Shown here piece by piece: positions 1 through 8,789 of a DNA stretch of 64,000 nt; within the stretch, counting starts at the first letter, position 1, and each line of letters opens with the position of its first letter. Position numbers and translations under genes: made by a program. Source of the DNA: Photobacterium sanguinicancri. Lineage in GTDB: Bacteria; Pseudomonadota; Gammaproteobacteria; Enterobacterales; Vibrionaceae. Location of the stretch: contig NZ_AP024850.1 in assembly GCF_024346675.1 (NCBI RefSeq), forward strand, positions 186,001 through 250,000, in the 5' to 3' direction. The notes under the pieces are model-generated. The model was given only the letters and a program-made list of their open reading frames with translations. It was not told where the DNA came from and searched no databases.

Positions 1-115
1 GTTTTGAGTTCATCAAAACTGGGTAATGTTTGCAGGTGTGGAGGTGAGTGGCTTGCACTCTCGGACAAATGATCTGACATTATCGGCTTCCTTCTTCAGC
101 TTACCTTCTTACCCT

Positions 116-143
116 AGCCAGTCAGTTGAGATCTTGACTGGCT
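116..143. terminator. Inverted repeat downstream of fpr
   Basis: A perfect 9-bp stem (AGCCAGTCA at 116-124 with TGACTGGCT at 135-143) and a 10-nt loop lie about 50 nt past the fpr stop codon. There is no T-run on either strand, so this may be a processing or stabilising hairpin rather than a true intrinsic terminator. Confidence 0.35.
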
Positions 144-194
144 CAGAGTTGAGACAAGCCCAATAAAAGGGAGTTGTTTCTCGTTTTTATGTAA

Positions 195-938
195 TTACCA
201 GTAATGTTCCATCGTTATCTGCCCTGGCGCTCGACGTAAATTTTTCGCCAGTCCTTTTTGCTCTAATGCTGCTTTAGTGTCACGGACCATTTCAGGGTTG
301 CCACATAACATCACTTGGCTTTGTTCTGCATTAAGCGTTAAGCCGACATGACGCTCTAATAAACCATCAGCAATCGCAAGGGGAACACGTCCGGTGAGTG
401 ATAGCATCGCGGGTTCACGGCTGACAAACGGTTGTACTATAAGTTGGTCGGGGTATTGTTCTTTGAGGGCATTGATTTCAGCTTGATAGCTTAAGTCTGC
501 AGCATAGCGCACTGCATGCACCAGTACGACTTTACGAAAACGCTTCCAGACTTCTTTCTCACGTAACATGGACAGGTAAGGGCCAATGGCAGTCCCCGTC
601 GCTAATAGCCACAAGTGTTCACCTGGAGGTACTTCGCTTAGCATGAAGTAGCCTGTTGCTCGCGCAGAGACATAAACCTGATCGCCTGTCTCTAGCTGGT
701 GCAAACGGGGGGATAGCAAGCCATCAGCAACCCGTGTTGCGTAAATTTCAATGGTGTTATCACTCGGTGGGTTAACAAATGAATAAGCCCGCTGGATCAT
801 CTTTCCGTCGATTTCTAAACCGAGTTTAGTGAACTGCCCTGCTTTAAAGGGCTCGATATTTGCTCGTAACGTCAGGCTAAACAAATCGTTATTCCAATGA
901 CGATTGTTTATTACTTCCGCGGGGATCCAGTCAGCCAT
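195..938 (-). CDS. fpr: Ferredoxin/flavodoxin--NADP(+) reductase
   Basis: A 247-residue cytosolic FAD enzyme that passes electrons between NADPH and flavodoxin or ferredoxin. It supplies reductant for Fe-S biogenesis, radical enzymes and oxidative-stress defence. Visible motifs are the FAD-binding RAYS at residues 50-53, the NADP-binding GTAIGP at 115-120 and the family-typical C-terminal EHYW. The sequence is colinear with E. coli Fpr from MADW to the end. The ATG follows a clear Shine-Dalgarno (AAGGAG). The divergence-free spacing of 15 nt from the upstream regulator gene suggests one operon, so the regulator probably controls fpr. Confidence 0.95.
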   Translation of the reverse strand: MADWIPAEVINNRHWNNDLFSLTLRANIEPFKAGQFTKLGLEIDGKMIQRAYSFVNPPSDNTIEIYATRVADGLLSPRLHQLETGDQVYVSARATGYFMLSEVPPGEHLWLLATGTAIGPYLSMLREKEVWKRFRKVVLVHAVRYAADLSYQAEINALKEQYPDQLIVQPFVSREPAMLSLTGRVPLAIADGLLERHVGLTLNAEQSQVMLCGNPEMVRDTKAALEQKGLAKNLRRAPGQITMEHYW

Positions 939-953
939 AGTTGGCTCCTTATT

Positions 954-1571
954 CTAATTGTTCATGATTCGATAAGCGCAACGCCTCTCTCCGGCGATAA
1001 TGTGGTCGTTCCTTTCGACAAGGTATTCATTTCCCAATAAACGTTGGAAGACATTTAATTCTGATTGGCACAGTGATGGGCAACGTTTGGCTGCGTGGCA
1101 AATAGGGCAGTGGTTTTCAACCAGCAGGTAGCCTTGCTCATCGTGAAGCAGCTCAGCCATGTAGCCTTCCTGCTCCCTGAGTGTAGTCAGTAATTCGAGT
1201 TTTTCTTTTAAATTTTCACACTTTGCTAGTGCTTGTTGGTATTGCTCGAACGTTTGTTGTTCACGTTGATTAATTACTTTTTCCAAACCGCTAGCGCCAA
1301 ATAAATCTTCGACTGAATCGAGCATTTGAATGATCAAATCACCATGACGATCGGTGAATTGGTTGTGCCCTTGTGCCGTTAAACGCCAGTGGCGAGTTGG
1401 GCGGCCCACCTTCACTTTTACATCGTGAAAATCAACCAACCCTGATTCTTCTAGCCCTTGAAGGTGCTGGCGTACCCCCATGGTTGTTAGGCGTAATTCT
1501 TGTGCCAACGCCTTGGCGGTGACATCACCTTCCCGCTTCATTCGTTGAAGAATTTTATCGATTGTTTTCAT
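954..1571 (-). CDS. Winged-helix regulator with C-terminal cysteine cluster (SufR-like, COG2345 type)
   Basis: A 205-residue DNA-binding protein. Residues 1-70 form a winged helix (LAQELRLTTMGVRQHLQGLE is the recognition region). A coiled-coil stretch follows at about 100-135, and then a cluster C155-x2-C158-x5-C164-x3-C168 plus C198. That arrangement resembles SufR-like regulators that carry an Fe-S cluster, so it may sense iron-sulfur or redox state; this is inference. The ATG at 1571 was chosen because GAGGA lies 10 nt upstream; the in-frame ATG 24 nt earlier has no ribosome site. It lies directly upstream of fpr in the same direction. Confidence 0.8.
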   Translation of the reverse strand: MKTIDKILQRMKREGDVTAKALAQELRLTTMGVRQHLQGLEESGLVDFHDVKVKVGRPTRHWRLTAQGHNQFTDRHGDLIIQMLDSVEDLFGASGLEKVINQREQQTFEQYQQALAKCENLKEKLELLTTLREQEGYMAELLHDEQGYLLVENHCPICHAAKRCPSLCQSELNVFQRLLGNEYLVERNDHIIAGERRCAYRIMNN

Positions 1572-1737
1572 AGCACCATCTTCCTCTGTCATCACTATTA
1601 TGTAACCAGCTAGCTAAATAAAGCAACGACTTTACAAACTAAGCATAGAAGATGAAGCAAGCTTATGGGAGTGAAAATATGAGAGTGAGTGCGATTAAAG
1701 AATAGGCAGAATGTGAACGAGGGAAATGTGACAGCAT

Positions 1738-1766
1738 AAAAAAGCGCGCCAAAGGAGGCACGCTTT
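1738..1766 (-). terminator. Intrinsic terminator of glpX
   Basis: The 10-bp stem (with one G-U pair) at 1741-1750/1757-1766 has a 6-nt loop and is followed by seven U in minus-strand RNA. It separates glpX from the downstream regulator-fpr unit. Confidence 0.85.
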
Positions 1767-1808
1767 ATGACTACGAATAGTGTGTCGCGAAAAGCTAATA
1801 AGTGCTAC

Positions 1809-2816
1809 TTAGATGATGTGGCCTTTAATCGCATCGTCTTTACGTGATAAGTAGTGCGTTGATTTAATACGACGGATCGTACGGCACTTACCACGGATCA
1901 GTAGGGTTTCAGTCGTTGCCATATCACCTTGGCGGCTAATGCCTTCCAGTAGATCGCCTTTCGTAATACCCGTACCGGCAAAAATCACGTTATCGCTTTT
2001 TGCCATGTCTTCCATGCGCAGTAGCTTGTTTGGTTCGATACCCATCTCGCCACAACGGTCAATTTCAATCTGACCAAGACGACGATTTTCTTCGTTGTCT
2101 TCTTTCACTTGATGGCGAGGGATCAAACGGCCATGCATGTCACCGCCAAGGGCGCGAATGGCTGCAGCCGAAACCACACCTTCAGGTGCGCCACCGATGC
2201 AGTACATTACGTCGACTTCGCTATCAGGCATACAGGTCAGGATCGACGCTGCTACATCACCATCAGGGAAGGCGAAGACACGTACACCCATCGCTTGCAT
2301 GTCGACAATAATTTGATCATGACGCGGTTTCGCTAACGTCGTCACAACCAGTGAATCGAGTGTTTTACCCAATGCTGCTGCGATGTTTTCTAGGTTTTCA
2401 GCCAGTGGCTTGTCTAGGTCAATAGCCCCTTTAGCGCCAGGACCAACAACCAATTTTTCCATGTACATGTCTGGTGCTTTAAGGAATGAGCCTTTTTCAC
2501 CAGCAGCAAGTACTGCTAACGCGTTGTTTTGGCCCATCGCTGTCATGCGAGTGCCTTCGATTGGGTCAACGGCGATGTCTACTGCATCACCACCCAAACC
2601 GACTTTTTCACCAATGTAGAGCATTGGTGCTTCATCGATTTCACCTTCACCAATAACGATCTCACCTTCAATTTCGGTTTGATTCAGAAGGGTACGCATA
2701 ACTTCAACTGCTGCGCCATCGGCAGCATTTTTGTCACCACGGCCAAGCCATTTGTAGCCAGCCAGTGCGGCACCTTCAGTGACACGGGAAAATGCCATCG
2801 CTAAATCGCGTTTCAT
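1809..2816 (-). CDS. glpX: Class II fructose-1,6-bisphosphatase
   Basis: A 335-residue Mn-dependent phosphatase that converts fructose 1,6-bisphosphate to fructose 6-phosphate in gluconeogenesis from glycerol. Metal and substrate motifs are visible: GEGEIDEAP at residues 57-65 and DPIEGT at 84-89. The length matches E. coli GlpX (about 336). It begins with MKRDLAMAFSRVTEGAALA after a GGAG ribosome site. In E. coli it is the third gene of glpFKX. Here a strong bidirectional terminator and over 500 bp separate it from glpK, so it is probably transcribed from its own promoter. Confidence 0.96.
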   Translation of the reverse strand: MKRDLAMAFSRVTEGAALAGYKWLGRGDKNAADGAAVEVMRTLLNQTEIEGEIVIGEGEIDEAPMLYIGEKVGLGGDAVDIAVDPIEGTRMTAMGQNNALAVLAAGEKGSFLKAPDMYMEKLVVGPGAKGAIDLDKPLAENLENIAAALGKTLDSLVVTTLAKPRHDQIIVDMQAMGVRVFAFPDGDVAASILTCMPDSEVDVMYCIGGAPEGVVSAAAIRALGGDMHGRLIPRHQVKEDNEENRRLGQIEIDRCGEMGIEPNKLLRMEDMAKSDNVIFAGTGITKGDLLEGISRQGDMATTETLLIRGKCRTIRRIKSTHYLSRKDDAIKGHII

Positions 2817-2879
2817 GGTTACTCCGGAAGTAGAAAACAGTGGGCTTTTTAACTGGCGGGGATCTTATCACAGCTTGAG

Positions 2880-2941
2880 TGAAACGTTTGCGTTAATTTA
2901 TTTCTGTGCACTATCAAGTAGTAGGCGTGAAAAAGATCACG
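2880..2941. promoter_or_regulatory. Candidate Cra-like and CRP-like sites upstream of glpX
   Basis: TGAAACGTTTGC at 2880-2891 resembles the Cra (FruR) half-site TGAAACGTTTCA. Forty bases on, GTGA-AAAAGA-TCAC at 2927-2940 has the core spacing of a CRP site. Both lie between glpX and the divergent small ORF at 3005. Regulation of a gluconeogenic phosphatase by these factors would make sense, but assignment rests on motif resemblance only. Confidence 0.4.
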
Positions 2942-3004
2942 ATAATAAATATGGCTTTCGGTCAAAATGTTAGCATAAAAATATAACAGAAATAGCGAGA
3001 TACG

Positions 3005-3178
3005 ATGCATAGGCTGATCAAGCGCTTTCGCCGCGAGGTGAAACAAGAAAACCAACAACTAAACAAGCGACAACAGAGCCAAGCCCACAACCAATTATTG
3101 CGCCTTGAATACGGGTTATTAATCTTACTGATAGCCATTATTGTCGTGCCGATCTTGTGGCATAGCTTAATCGCGTAG
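3005..3178 (+). CDS. Hypothetical 57-residue single-span membrane protein
   Basis: An ORF of 57 codons divergent from glpX. Its N-terminal half is highly charged and Gln-rich (RLIKRFRREVKQENQQLNKR) and probably coiled-coil. Residues 36-54 are a continuous hydrophobic helix (YGLLILLIAIIVVPILW), giving a one-span protein with a cytoplasmic basic head. The ribosome site is weak (GCGAG). The sharp division into a charged half and a membrane half is what a coding sequence would give. A terminator with six T follows at 3290-3317. I do not recognise the family. Confidence 0.55.
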   Translation: MHRLIKRFRREVKQENQQLNKRQQSQAHNQLLRLEYGLLILLIAIIVVPILWHSLIA

Positions 3179-3289
3179 TCATGGCTGAAAACTGGTGAGG
3201 TGGGTGTTGTTGAATATTCTGTTTGATTGATGGCGGTGTGATTGCTTAAAAGACGATGAAAAGAAAACAATTGAATTGAAATGACAAAG

Positions 3290-3317
3290 AAAAGGTCTGC
3301 TAGTGCAGACCTTTTTT
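3290..3317. terminator. Bidirectional terminator, glpFK / small ORF
   Basis: The perfect 11-bp stem AAAAGGTCTGC/GCAGACCTTTT has loop TAGT. It is followed by T-runs on the plus strand (six T in all) and TTTTCTTT on the minus strand. It ends glpFK on the minus strand and probably the ORF at 3005 on the plus strand. Confidence 0.85.
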
Positions 3318-3353
3318 GAAGGGTGAACCTCTGAGAGAGTTAATGATCACTCG

Positions 3354-4877
3354 TTACTCGTCATCGTAGTCTTCATCGATTGCCCAGCCTTTTGCACATT
3401 CAACCGCACGTTGCCAGCCACGGTAGCGGCGTTCACGTTTCTTGTCGTTGGCACAAGGTAGGAAGTTACGATCTAGCACTGCTTTGTCTTTTAGCTCATC
3501 AATGCTGTCCCAGAAGCCAACGGCAAGGCCAGCTAAGTACGCAGCACCCAGTGCTGTTACTTCCGTTACAACCGGACGGTGTACCTCAGTGTCGAGGATA
3601 TCTGATTGGAACTGCATTAAGAAGTTATTGGCTACCGCGCCGCCATCAACACGTAGGCTGGCTAGTTTGATACCCGAGTCCGCTTGCATAGCGTCCAATA
3701 CATCACGTGTTTGGTAAGCCACACTTTCCAGCGTTGCACGAATAATGTGGTTAGAGTTAACACCACGCGTTAGGCCAACAATTGCCCCACGAGCATACGG
3801 GTCCCAGTAAGGTGCACCTAAGCCCGTAAATGCAGGTACGACGTATACGCCGTTAGCACTGCCGACTTTTTCTGCAAAGTATTCAGAGTCGCTCGCATCA
3901 CTCAGCAGTTTCACTTCATCGCGTAGCCACTGTACGGATGCGCCACCCATAAAGACGGCGCCTTCGAGTGCGTAAGCCACGTCACCTTTAGGGCCACAGG
4001 CTAGCGTCGTCAATAGACCATTGTGCGAGGTCACTTTTTCTTTGCCTGTGTTCATTAGCAAGAAACAGCCCGTACCGTAGGTGTTTTTCGCTTGACCTTG
4101 TTCAACACACATTTGGCCAAATAGTGCGGCTTGTTGGTCACCTGCAATACCAGAGATTGGAATACGCGTACCGCCTTTACCACCAATGTTAGTTTGGCCG
4201 TACACTTGAGAAGAGGGTTTCACTTCAGGCATCATAGACAGTGGAATATCTAAAGCTTTCAGCAGTTTTTCATCCCATTGTAGGGTGTTGATGTTAAACA
4301 CCATAGTACGTGAAGCATTGGTGTAATCAGTAACGTGAACACGTCCTTGAGTCATCTTCCAGATCAGCCAAGTATCAACGGTACCAAAGAGTAGATTACC
4401 GGCTTCTGCTTCTTCACGTGCGCCTTCTACATTATCCAGAATCCATTTAATTTTGGTGCCAGAGAAATACGGGTCGACCACCAGGCCAGTGTTTTCACGG
4501 ATGTACTCTTCTAGTCCTTCACCTTTCAGGCCTTCACAAATATCAGCAGTACGGCGGCATTGCCATACAATCGCATTGTAAACAGGCTTACCGGTGTTTT
4601 TATCCCAAACAATGGTGGTTTCACGTTGGTTGGTGATACCAATACCCGCGACTTGGTCTGAGCGGATGCCTGCTTTGGCAAGTACTTCCACTAAGGTTGA
4701 ACTTTGCGTTGCATAGATCTCAAGAGGATCGTGCTCAACCCAGCCTGCTTTTGGATAAATCTGGGTGAATTCACGTTGAGAAGAGCAGACGATGTTGGCG
4801 TTGTGGTCTAACACAACCGCGCGGGAACTAGTCGTACCCTGATCAAGTGCAACAATGTACTTTTGCTCAGTGGTCAT
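3354..4877 (-). CDS. glpK: Glycerol kinase
   Basis: A 507-residue FGGY-family kinase that phosphorylates glycerol to sn-glycerol 3-phosphate in the cytosol, trapping it after GlpF uptake. The N-terminal phosphate-binding loop DQGTTSSR (residues 12-19) and a near-complete match to E. coli GlpK (502 residues) are visible, including GWVEHDP and [13 protein letters not shown]. The ATG follows AGGAAA. It lies 117 bp downstream of glpF in the same direction, the usual glpFK operon order. In enterics GlpK is inhibited by fructose 1,6-bisphosphate and EIIA-Glc; whether that holds here is not visible. Confidence 0.97.
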   Translation of the reverse strand: MTTEQKYIVALDQGTTSSRAVVLDHNANIVCSSQREFTQIYPKAGWVEHDPLEIYATQSSTLVEVLAKAGIRSDQVAGIGITNQRETTIVWDKNTGKPVYNAIVWQCRRTADICEGLKGEGLEEYIRENTGLVVDPYFSGTKIKWILDNVEGAREEAEAGNLLFGTVDTWLIWKMTQGRVHVTDYTNASRTMVFNINTLQWDEKLLKALDIPLSMMPEVKPSSQVYGQTNIGGKGGTRIPISGIAGDQQAALFGQMCVEQGQAKNTYGTGCFLLMNTGKEKVTSHNGLLTTLACGPKGDVAYALEGAVFMGGASVQWLRDEVKLLSDASDSEYFAEKVGSANGVYVVPAFTGLGAPYWDPYARGAIVGLTRGVNSNHIIRATLESVAYQTRDVLDAMQADSGIKLASLRVDGGAVANNFLMQFQSDILDTEVHRPVVTEVTALGAAYLAGLAVGFWDSIDELKDKAVLDRNFLPCANDKKRERRYRGWQRAVECAKGWAIDEDYDDE

Positions 4878-4994
4878 AACATTTTCCTCGATGTATTTTT
4901 ATAGGGTAGTAGAGATGGACGCTATCTTCAGCCCGACCACAGACGCTGGGTCGAGCTGGCATCCTATTTTTATGTTCGTTTCATGCTGATGCGA

Positions 4995-5846
4995 TTAAGC
5001 ATTGGCTGTTTCTTGTTCGCTATCGCCTTCGCATTTATTTGGTAGGGTGCAGTTGTTGCCTGGCAGGTAAGTACCAATCACTTTCGGGTACAACCAGCCA
5101 CCAAAACATGCGCCGAAGATAGGCGCCAGTATTGGCACTATCATATATGGAATATCTTTACCGCCAGTCAGTGCCATGTCACCCCATCCCGCCATGAAGG
5201 CAAAGAACTTAGGGCCAAAGTCACGAGCTGGGTTCATCGCAAAACCAGTTAGTGGACCTAAAGAACCACCGATAATTGCGATTAAAATACCAATCAGTAG
5301 AGGGCCCATAGCGCCACGTGGTGCACCGTTCTTATCATCACCAATCGCTAGAATGGCAAACATCAGTACCGCTGTGATCACGAACTCAACCGCAAATGCA
5401 CCGCTAAAAGACAGGGCTGCATGAGGGTAAGTTGAGAAAATACCTGCGGTTGCTAGGCTGGCTTCACTGCCTCGGACGATCTGATTTGCGGCTTCGAATT
5501 CGGTAAAGAGGTTGCTGTAAAGTGCGTAGATAAGTGCCGCCGAACAGAAAGCACCAAGTACTTGGGCCACAATGTACGGGCCGACTTTGCGTTTATCAAA
5601 GCCGTGGAAGAGTGCAAGTGCGATGGTGACTGCTGGGTTGATATGAGCACCGGATACGCCTGCTGTACAGTAGATAGCAAGCGCGACACCGAAGCCCCAC
5701 ATAATACTGACTTCCCACTGGCCGAATTCTGCACCTGTTAATACAAGGGCTGCGACACATCCGACGCCGAAGAAGATCAGCAAACCTGTTCCTATAAACT
5801 CAGCGATACACTCTCCGAGGAGGGTGTGTTGTTTTGAGTTGGTCAT
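4995..5846 (-). CDS. glpF: Glycerol facilitator (aquaglyceroporin)
   Basis: A 283-residue inner-membrane MIP-family channel for facilitated glycerol entry. The two NPA pore motifs are present as GAHINPAVTI (first half) and GFAMNPARDFGP (second half); the Asp after the second NPAR is the aquaglyceroporin signature. Six hydrophobic spans are evident. The ATG follows AAAGGACTG. It is the first gene of glpFK, and the region upstream carries palindromes that could be GlpR or other operators. Confidence 0.97.
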   Translation of the reverse strand: MTNSKQHTLLGECIAEFIGTGLLIFFGVGCVAALVLTGAEFGQWEVSIMWGFGVALAIYCTAGVSGAHINPAVTIALALFHGFDKRKVGPYIVAQVLGAFCSAALIYALYSNLFTEFEAANQIVRGSEASLATAGIFSTYPHAALSFSGAFAVEFVITAVLMFAILAIGDDKNGAPRGAMGPLLIGILIAIIGGSLGPLTGFAMNPARDFGPKFFAFMAGWGDMALTGGKDIPYMIVPILAPIFGACFGGWLYPKVIGTYLPGNNCTLPNKCEGDSEQETANA

Positions 5847-5932
5847 CTTTCAGTCCTTTTATCGATATGTTGTAGGGGTATCGTTTTTATAGTTATTCAC
5901 AGCGAGGTGCTGTGTACCGATATTATGAAAAT

Positions 5933-6000
5933 ATTTTCGTTCGAATAATGTGCGTTCGAGCATAAAAGGAAAATGATAACGCGTAAACGCGCAAGCGTTT
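5933..6000. promoter_or_regulatory. Candidate operators upstream of glpFK
   Basis: Two adjacent imperfect palindromes, ATTTTCG-TT-CGAATAA (5933-5948) and ATGTGCG-TT-CGAGCAT (5948-5963), resemble GlpR-type half-sites (TTCG/CGAA), though with a 2-nt centre instead of the E. coli 4 nt. Just upstream for glpF, AAACGC-GCAA-GCGTTT (5985-6000) is a perfect 6-bp palindrome of the kind bound by LacI-family repressors. The binding proteins are inferred, not shown. Confidence 0.4.
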
Positions 6001-6100
6001 GCGTGTTTTATGATTGAAATCTCATTTTTACTAAATGGTTATTTAAATGCGCGAAAGGCAACATTTTGCTTATGCCACTTTAGGGGTATGTTGTTGAATT

Positions 6101-6255
6101 GGCATAAAAAATCCGACCTAAAATAGGTCGGATGTGCCAGAGAAGGCAAATCTTGGATAAATCCAAGAGAGATACGATCAAGATAAAAAGTAGCATGGTG
6201 AGGCTGCATGAAAATAGATTGAGATCGCAATTCTACGCATTGTTTGGCATGCGAT
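6101..6255 (-). ncRNA. Candidate small RNA between glpF and zapB
   Basis: A transcript of about 155 nt is predicted on the minus strand. The promoter has -35 TGAATA (6285-6290), a 17-bp spacer and extended -10 TGT-GATAAT (6262-6267). An internal hairpin lies at 6152-6167 (6 bp, 4-nt loop). The 3' end is a perfect 10-bp stem, ATCCGACCTA/TAGGTCGGAT (6111-6133), with a 3-nt loop and six U. No convincing ORF lies inside: a 76-codon frame starts on the -10 element and has no ribosome site. Not matched to any sRNA I know. Confidence 0.5.
6105..6133 (-). terminator. Strong intrinsic terminator of the sRNA candidate
   Basis: A perfect 10-bp GC-containing stem with 3-nt loop is followed by six U in minus-strand RNA. 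There is no T-run on the plus strand, so it works only toward glpF and implies a minus-strand transcript from the glpF-zapB gap. Confidence 0.85.
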
Positions 6256-6587
6256 GGCTGAATTATCACACTCCACTGTTTACCTATTCATGCAGGTTTG
6301 CGCTGGTTTCGCATAAATGTCGGATTGTAATATCATTCAATGCCACAGGGTGAGAGGATTGCACAAAGGTGCACAGCCGATGGCAAAATGAATAATGCGA
6401 CGTCGGTATGCAAAAATATCATCAAAATAGGTCTTTTTTTAACCACTTGCGAAAAAGCACTAGAATAGGGGATGCTTGATAGCCTCTGCGTGGTTAGAAT
6501 AGATTTCAACATCGCATATTAAACACGCTCGTGCCGCGTCTTATCAGGCTTAGTCGAAGGGGCGAGCCTTACAATCAGGTGAAATTT

Positions 6588-6830
6588 ATGTCATTAGAAA
6601 TGTTGGAAAAGCTAGAATCAAAAGTACAGTTGGCGGTTGATACAATTTCTCTGCTACAAATGGAAATTGAAGAACTAAAAGAACAAAAAGATAGCTTAGC
6701 AATGGAAGCGCAAGAATTGCGTTCTGGCCGTGAAGAACTGATGCAAGATAACGACAAACTTCGCAATGACCATAACGCATGGCAAGAACGTGTTCGTAAC
6801 CTGCTAGGCAAAATGGAAGGCGTAGAGTAA
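6588..6830 (+). CDS. zapB: Cell division protein ZapB
   Basis: An 80-residue coiled-coil protein that joins the Z-ring through ZapA and links it to the chromosome terminus in E. coli. [14 protein letters not shown] and [11 protein letters not shown] match E. coli ZapB closely, and the whole chain is heptad-rich. The ATG at 6588 was chosen because E. coli ZapB begins at this MSLE and AGGTGAA lies just upstream; a longer in-frame reading from 6531 adds unrelated residues. The position between glpF and rraA is conserved with E. coli. Confidence 0.95.
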   Translation: MSLEMLEKLESKVQLAVDTISLLQMEIEELKEQKDSLAMEAQELRSGREELMQDNDKLRNDHNAWQERVRNLLGKMEGVE

Positions 6831-6834
6831 TTGA

Positions 6835-6937
6835 ATACCAATCTTATCTAGATTGGTATCACTCTGGCTTTGACATGCAGCCCAGTGAGCTGAGCTGCAT
6901 CTAGTGATCACGATGGGAGTGTTACTCACCATCGTGA
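6835..6937. terminator. Run of three hairpins between convergent zapB and rraA
   Basis: Stems at 6835-6843/6851-6859 (9 bp), around 6877-6901 (ATGCAGC/GCTGCAT) and 6908-6916/6929-6937 (9 bp) follow the zapB stop codon. None has a clear T-run. A further 8-bp stem at 6993-7015 overlaps the rraA stop codon. They probably end the convergent transcripts, alone or with Rho. Confidence 0.45.
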
Positions 6938-7011
6938 GAGCTTTATTTAGGACTAGGTACGAAAGACCCGCCTGAAAGCGACAGGTAAGGTGTTAACAGG
7001 TGTTTACCCTG

Positions 7012-7497
7012 TTAATCAATATCGAGTGGATCTTGCGATAAGATCACTCCAGTATTATCTGCGTAGATATGATCTTCTGGTAAGAAGGTTACCCCACCAA
7101 AGTTAACGGCAACATCCACTTCACCCACACCTTGCTCGTCAGCACCGACAGGAATAGACGCTAACGCGTGGATGCCTAAATCGAGCTCATCAAGTTCATC
7201 GACATGGCGAACACTGCCATACACGATAATCCCTTCCCATTCGTTATCAGCGGCTAATTGCGCCAGTTCTGCATCGATCAGTGCTCGACGTAATGAACCC
7301 CCGCCATCAATCAGTAATACGCGTCCTGCACCGTCTTGCTCTAAGACCGTATGGATCAGCGCATTGTCTTCGAAACATTTAACTGTGGAGACTTGGCCGC
7401 CAAACGAGCTGCGACCGCCATAAGAGCTGAACATAGGCTCTACTACATCTACTTTATCGAGGTAGATATCGCATAGCTCTGAGGTGTTGTATTCCAT
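7012..7497 (-). CDS. rraA: Regulator of ribonuclease E activity A
   Basis: A 161-residue protein that binds RNase E and inhibits mRNA turnover in E. coli; originally misnamed MenG. The start [14 protein letters not shown] and the conserved [19 protein letters not shown] and GGGSLRRAL segments match the family, and the length equals that of E. coli RraA (161). It lies directly upstream of nothing on its strand until menA, 188 bp away. The E. coli rraA-menA neighbourhood is kept, so co-transcription is possible. Confidence 0.95.
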   Translation of the reverse strand: MEYNTSELCDIYLDKVDVVEPMFSSYGGRSSFGGQVSTVKCFEDNALIHTVLEQDGAGRVLLIDGGGSLRRALIDAELAQLAADNEWEGIIVYGSVRHVDELDELDLGIHALASIPVGADEQGVGEVDVAVNFGGVTFLPEDHIYADNTGVILSQDPLDID

Positions 7498-7625
7498 AAG
7501 TTCACTTCTTGTTGTGGCGAAAGGCTGAAGGAGTCAGTTCGGTGGCTAGTACGGATTCAGTACAGGCACAGAAATTGTCCTAACTTGTTGAAAGTATAAC
7601 CAGCTAAAAGGGCATTGCAATAAGT

Positions 7626-7672
7626 GACTAACGGACGATACGCACTTTGAGGGGACGGTCTCGTCGTTAGTC
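7626..7672. repeat. Long imperfect inverted repeat between menA and rraA
   Basis: GACTAACGGACGA (7626-7638) pairs with TCGTCGTTAGTC (7661-7672) with one bulged G, leaving a 22-nt loop. It lies just after the menA stop codon on the transcribed strand. No T-run follows, so it could be an RNA-stabilising element in a menA-rraA message. Confidence 0.4.
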
Positions 7673-7685
7673 CATGTGGGTGCGT

Positions 7686-8594
7686 TTAAGAGAGCATCAC
7701 ACCAGCTGCAAACAAAATATTGGTCAGTAGAGCGCATTTCACCATGGTTGCCATCATAGGGCGAAGGGCGGCACCGTCGGCAGACTGCATCACTTTTTTA
7801 CCGTGGCTAAATAGCAATGGAACGCTAAGCACAAATAGCCAACCAAATGGTGAGTGCATTTCAAGTAAGGCAAATAGCGCCAAGCAAATAACACTACCGG
7901 CTAGCAAAAATAGATGATATTTACGGCCCCATTCTGGTCCCATCCGAACGGCTAAGGTTAACTTGCCACAGGCACGATCGTTGTCGATATCACGTAGGTT
8001 ATTAATGTTGAGTACACCAACAGCCAATAAACCACAGGCTGTTGCAGGTAACATGATCACTGAATCGATTTGCCCTGCTTGCAGGTAATAGGTACCAGCA
8101 ACGCCTAGCCAACCAAAAAACATCAGTACTGATAAATCGCCTAAACCACGGTAACCATAAGGTTTATTACCTACGGTATAGGCAATTGAAGCGGCAATTG
8201 CCATCAGGCCTAGCAGCATAAAACCGAACATGTCTTGTAAGTTATTACAGGCTAAGAAGATCAATGTAAGCCCGCTAGCAACGGTTAACACGATATTTAA
8301 GCCCATGGCAGTGCGCATGGCTTGTGGCGTCACAAGACCTGACTGAATCGCGCGCTGCGGCCCAAGACGGTCGTCGTTATCTGTGCCTTTGATGGCGTCG
8401 CCATAATCATTAGCCAGATTAGATAAAATTTGAAGTAACAGGGCAGTCAGTAATGCTAACCCTGAGATTGATGCAGAAAAACTTCCTTGCCATCCTGCCA
8501 CCGCGCTACCACAAACAATGGATGCTATAGCCAGCGGAAGTGTTTTCGGCCGAGCTGCATCTAACCAAATCGCGAGTGAAGAAGATGATTTCAT
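7686..8594 (-). CDS. menA: 1,4-dihydroxy-2-naphthoate octaprenyltransferase
   Basis: A 302-residue UbiA-family inner-membrane enzyme that attaches the polyprenyl chain to DHNA to make demethylmenaquinone. Two Asp-rich prenyl-diphosphate/Mg sites are visible: NDYGDAIKGTDNDD near residue 65 and NNLRDIDNDRACGK near residue 200. About eight hydrophobic spans are present. It follows hslU on the same strand, but a strong terminator separates them, so it has its own promoter. Gene order is as in E. coli. Confidence 0.95.
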   Translation of the reverse strand: MKSSSSLAIWLDAARPKTLPLAIASIVCGSAVAGWQGSFSASISGLALLTALLLQILSNLANDYGDAIKGTDNDDRLGPQRAIQSGLVTPQAMRTAMGLNIVLTVASGLTLIFLACNNLQDMFGFMLLGLMAIAASIAYTVGNKPYGYRGLGDLSVLMFFGWLGVAGTYYLQAGQIDSVIMLPATACGLLAVGVLNINNLRDIDNDRACGKLTLAVRMGPEWGRKYHLFLLAGSVICLALFALLEMHSPFGWLFVLSVPLLFSHGKKVMQSADGAALRPMMATMVKCALLTNILFAAGVMLS

Positions 8595-8728
8595 AATATC
8601 GTACTTAGCAATGTATCAAGTGGCTATTATGGCGCAATTCGTCCGATGGGCAAATTTATCGCAACAATGTTTGTTTCAGAACAAAATTTGTGAAGCCGGT
8701 AATAGTTTTTCGGTCATATCTAGGTACA

Positions 8729-8756
8729 AAAAAAACGGCGCAATAAATGCGCCGTT
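8729..8756 (-). terminator. Intrinsic terminator of hslVU
   Basis: AACGGCGCA (8734-8742) pairs with TGCGCCGTT (8748-8756) around a 5-nt loop; the minus-strand RNA then has a run of at least seven U. It lies 33 bp after the hslU stop codon. Confidence 0.9.
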
Positions 8757-8789
8757 GATCGGTGTTTTTCTCTGTCGTAGCGTAGATAA

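Noticed and set aside
6039..6269. 76-codon minus-strand frame in the glpF-zapB gap
   Set aside because: It begins with GTG inside the sRNA -10 element, has no ribosome site, and runs through the intrinsic terminator.
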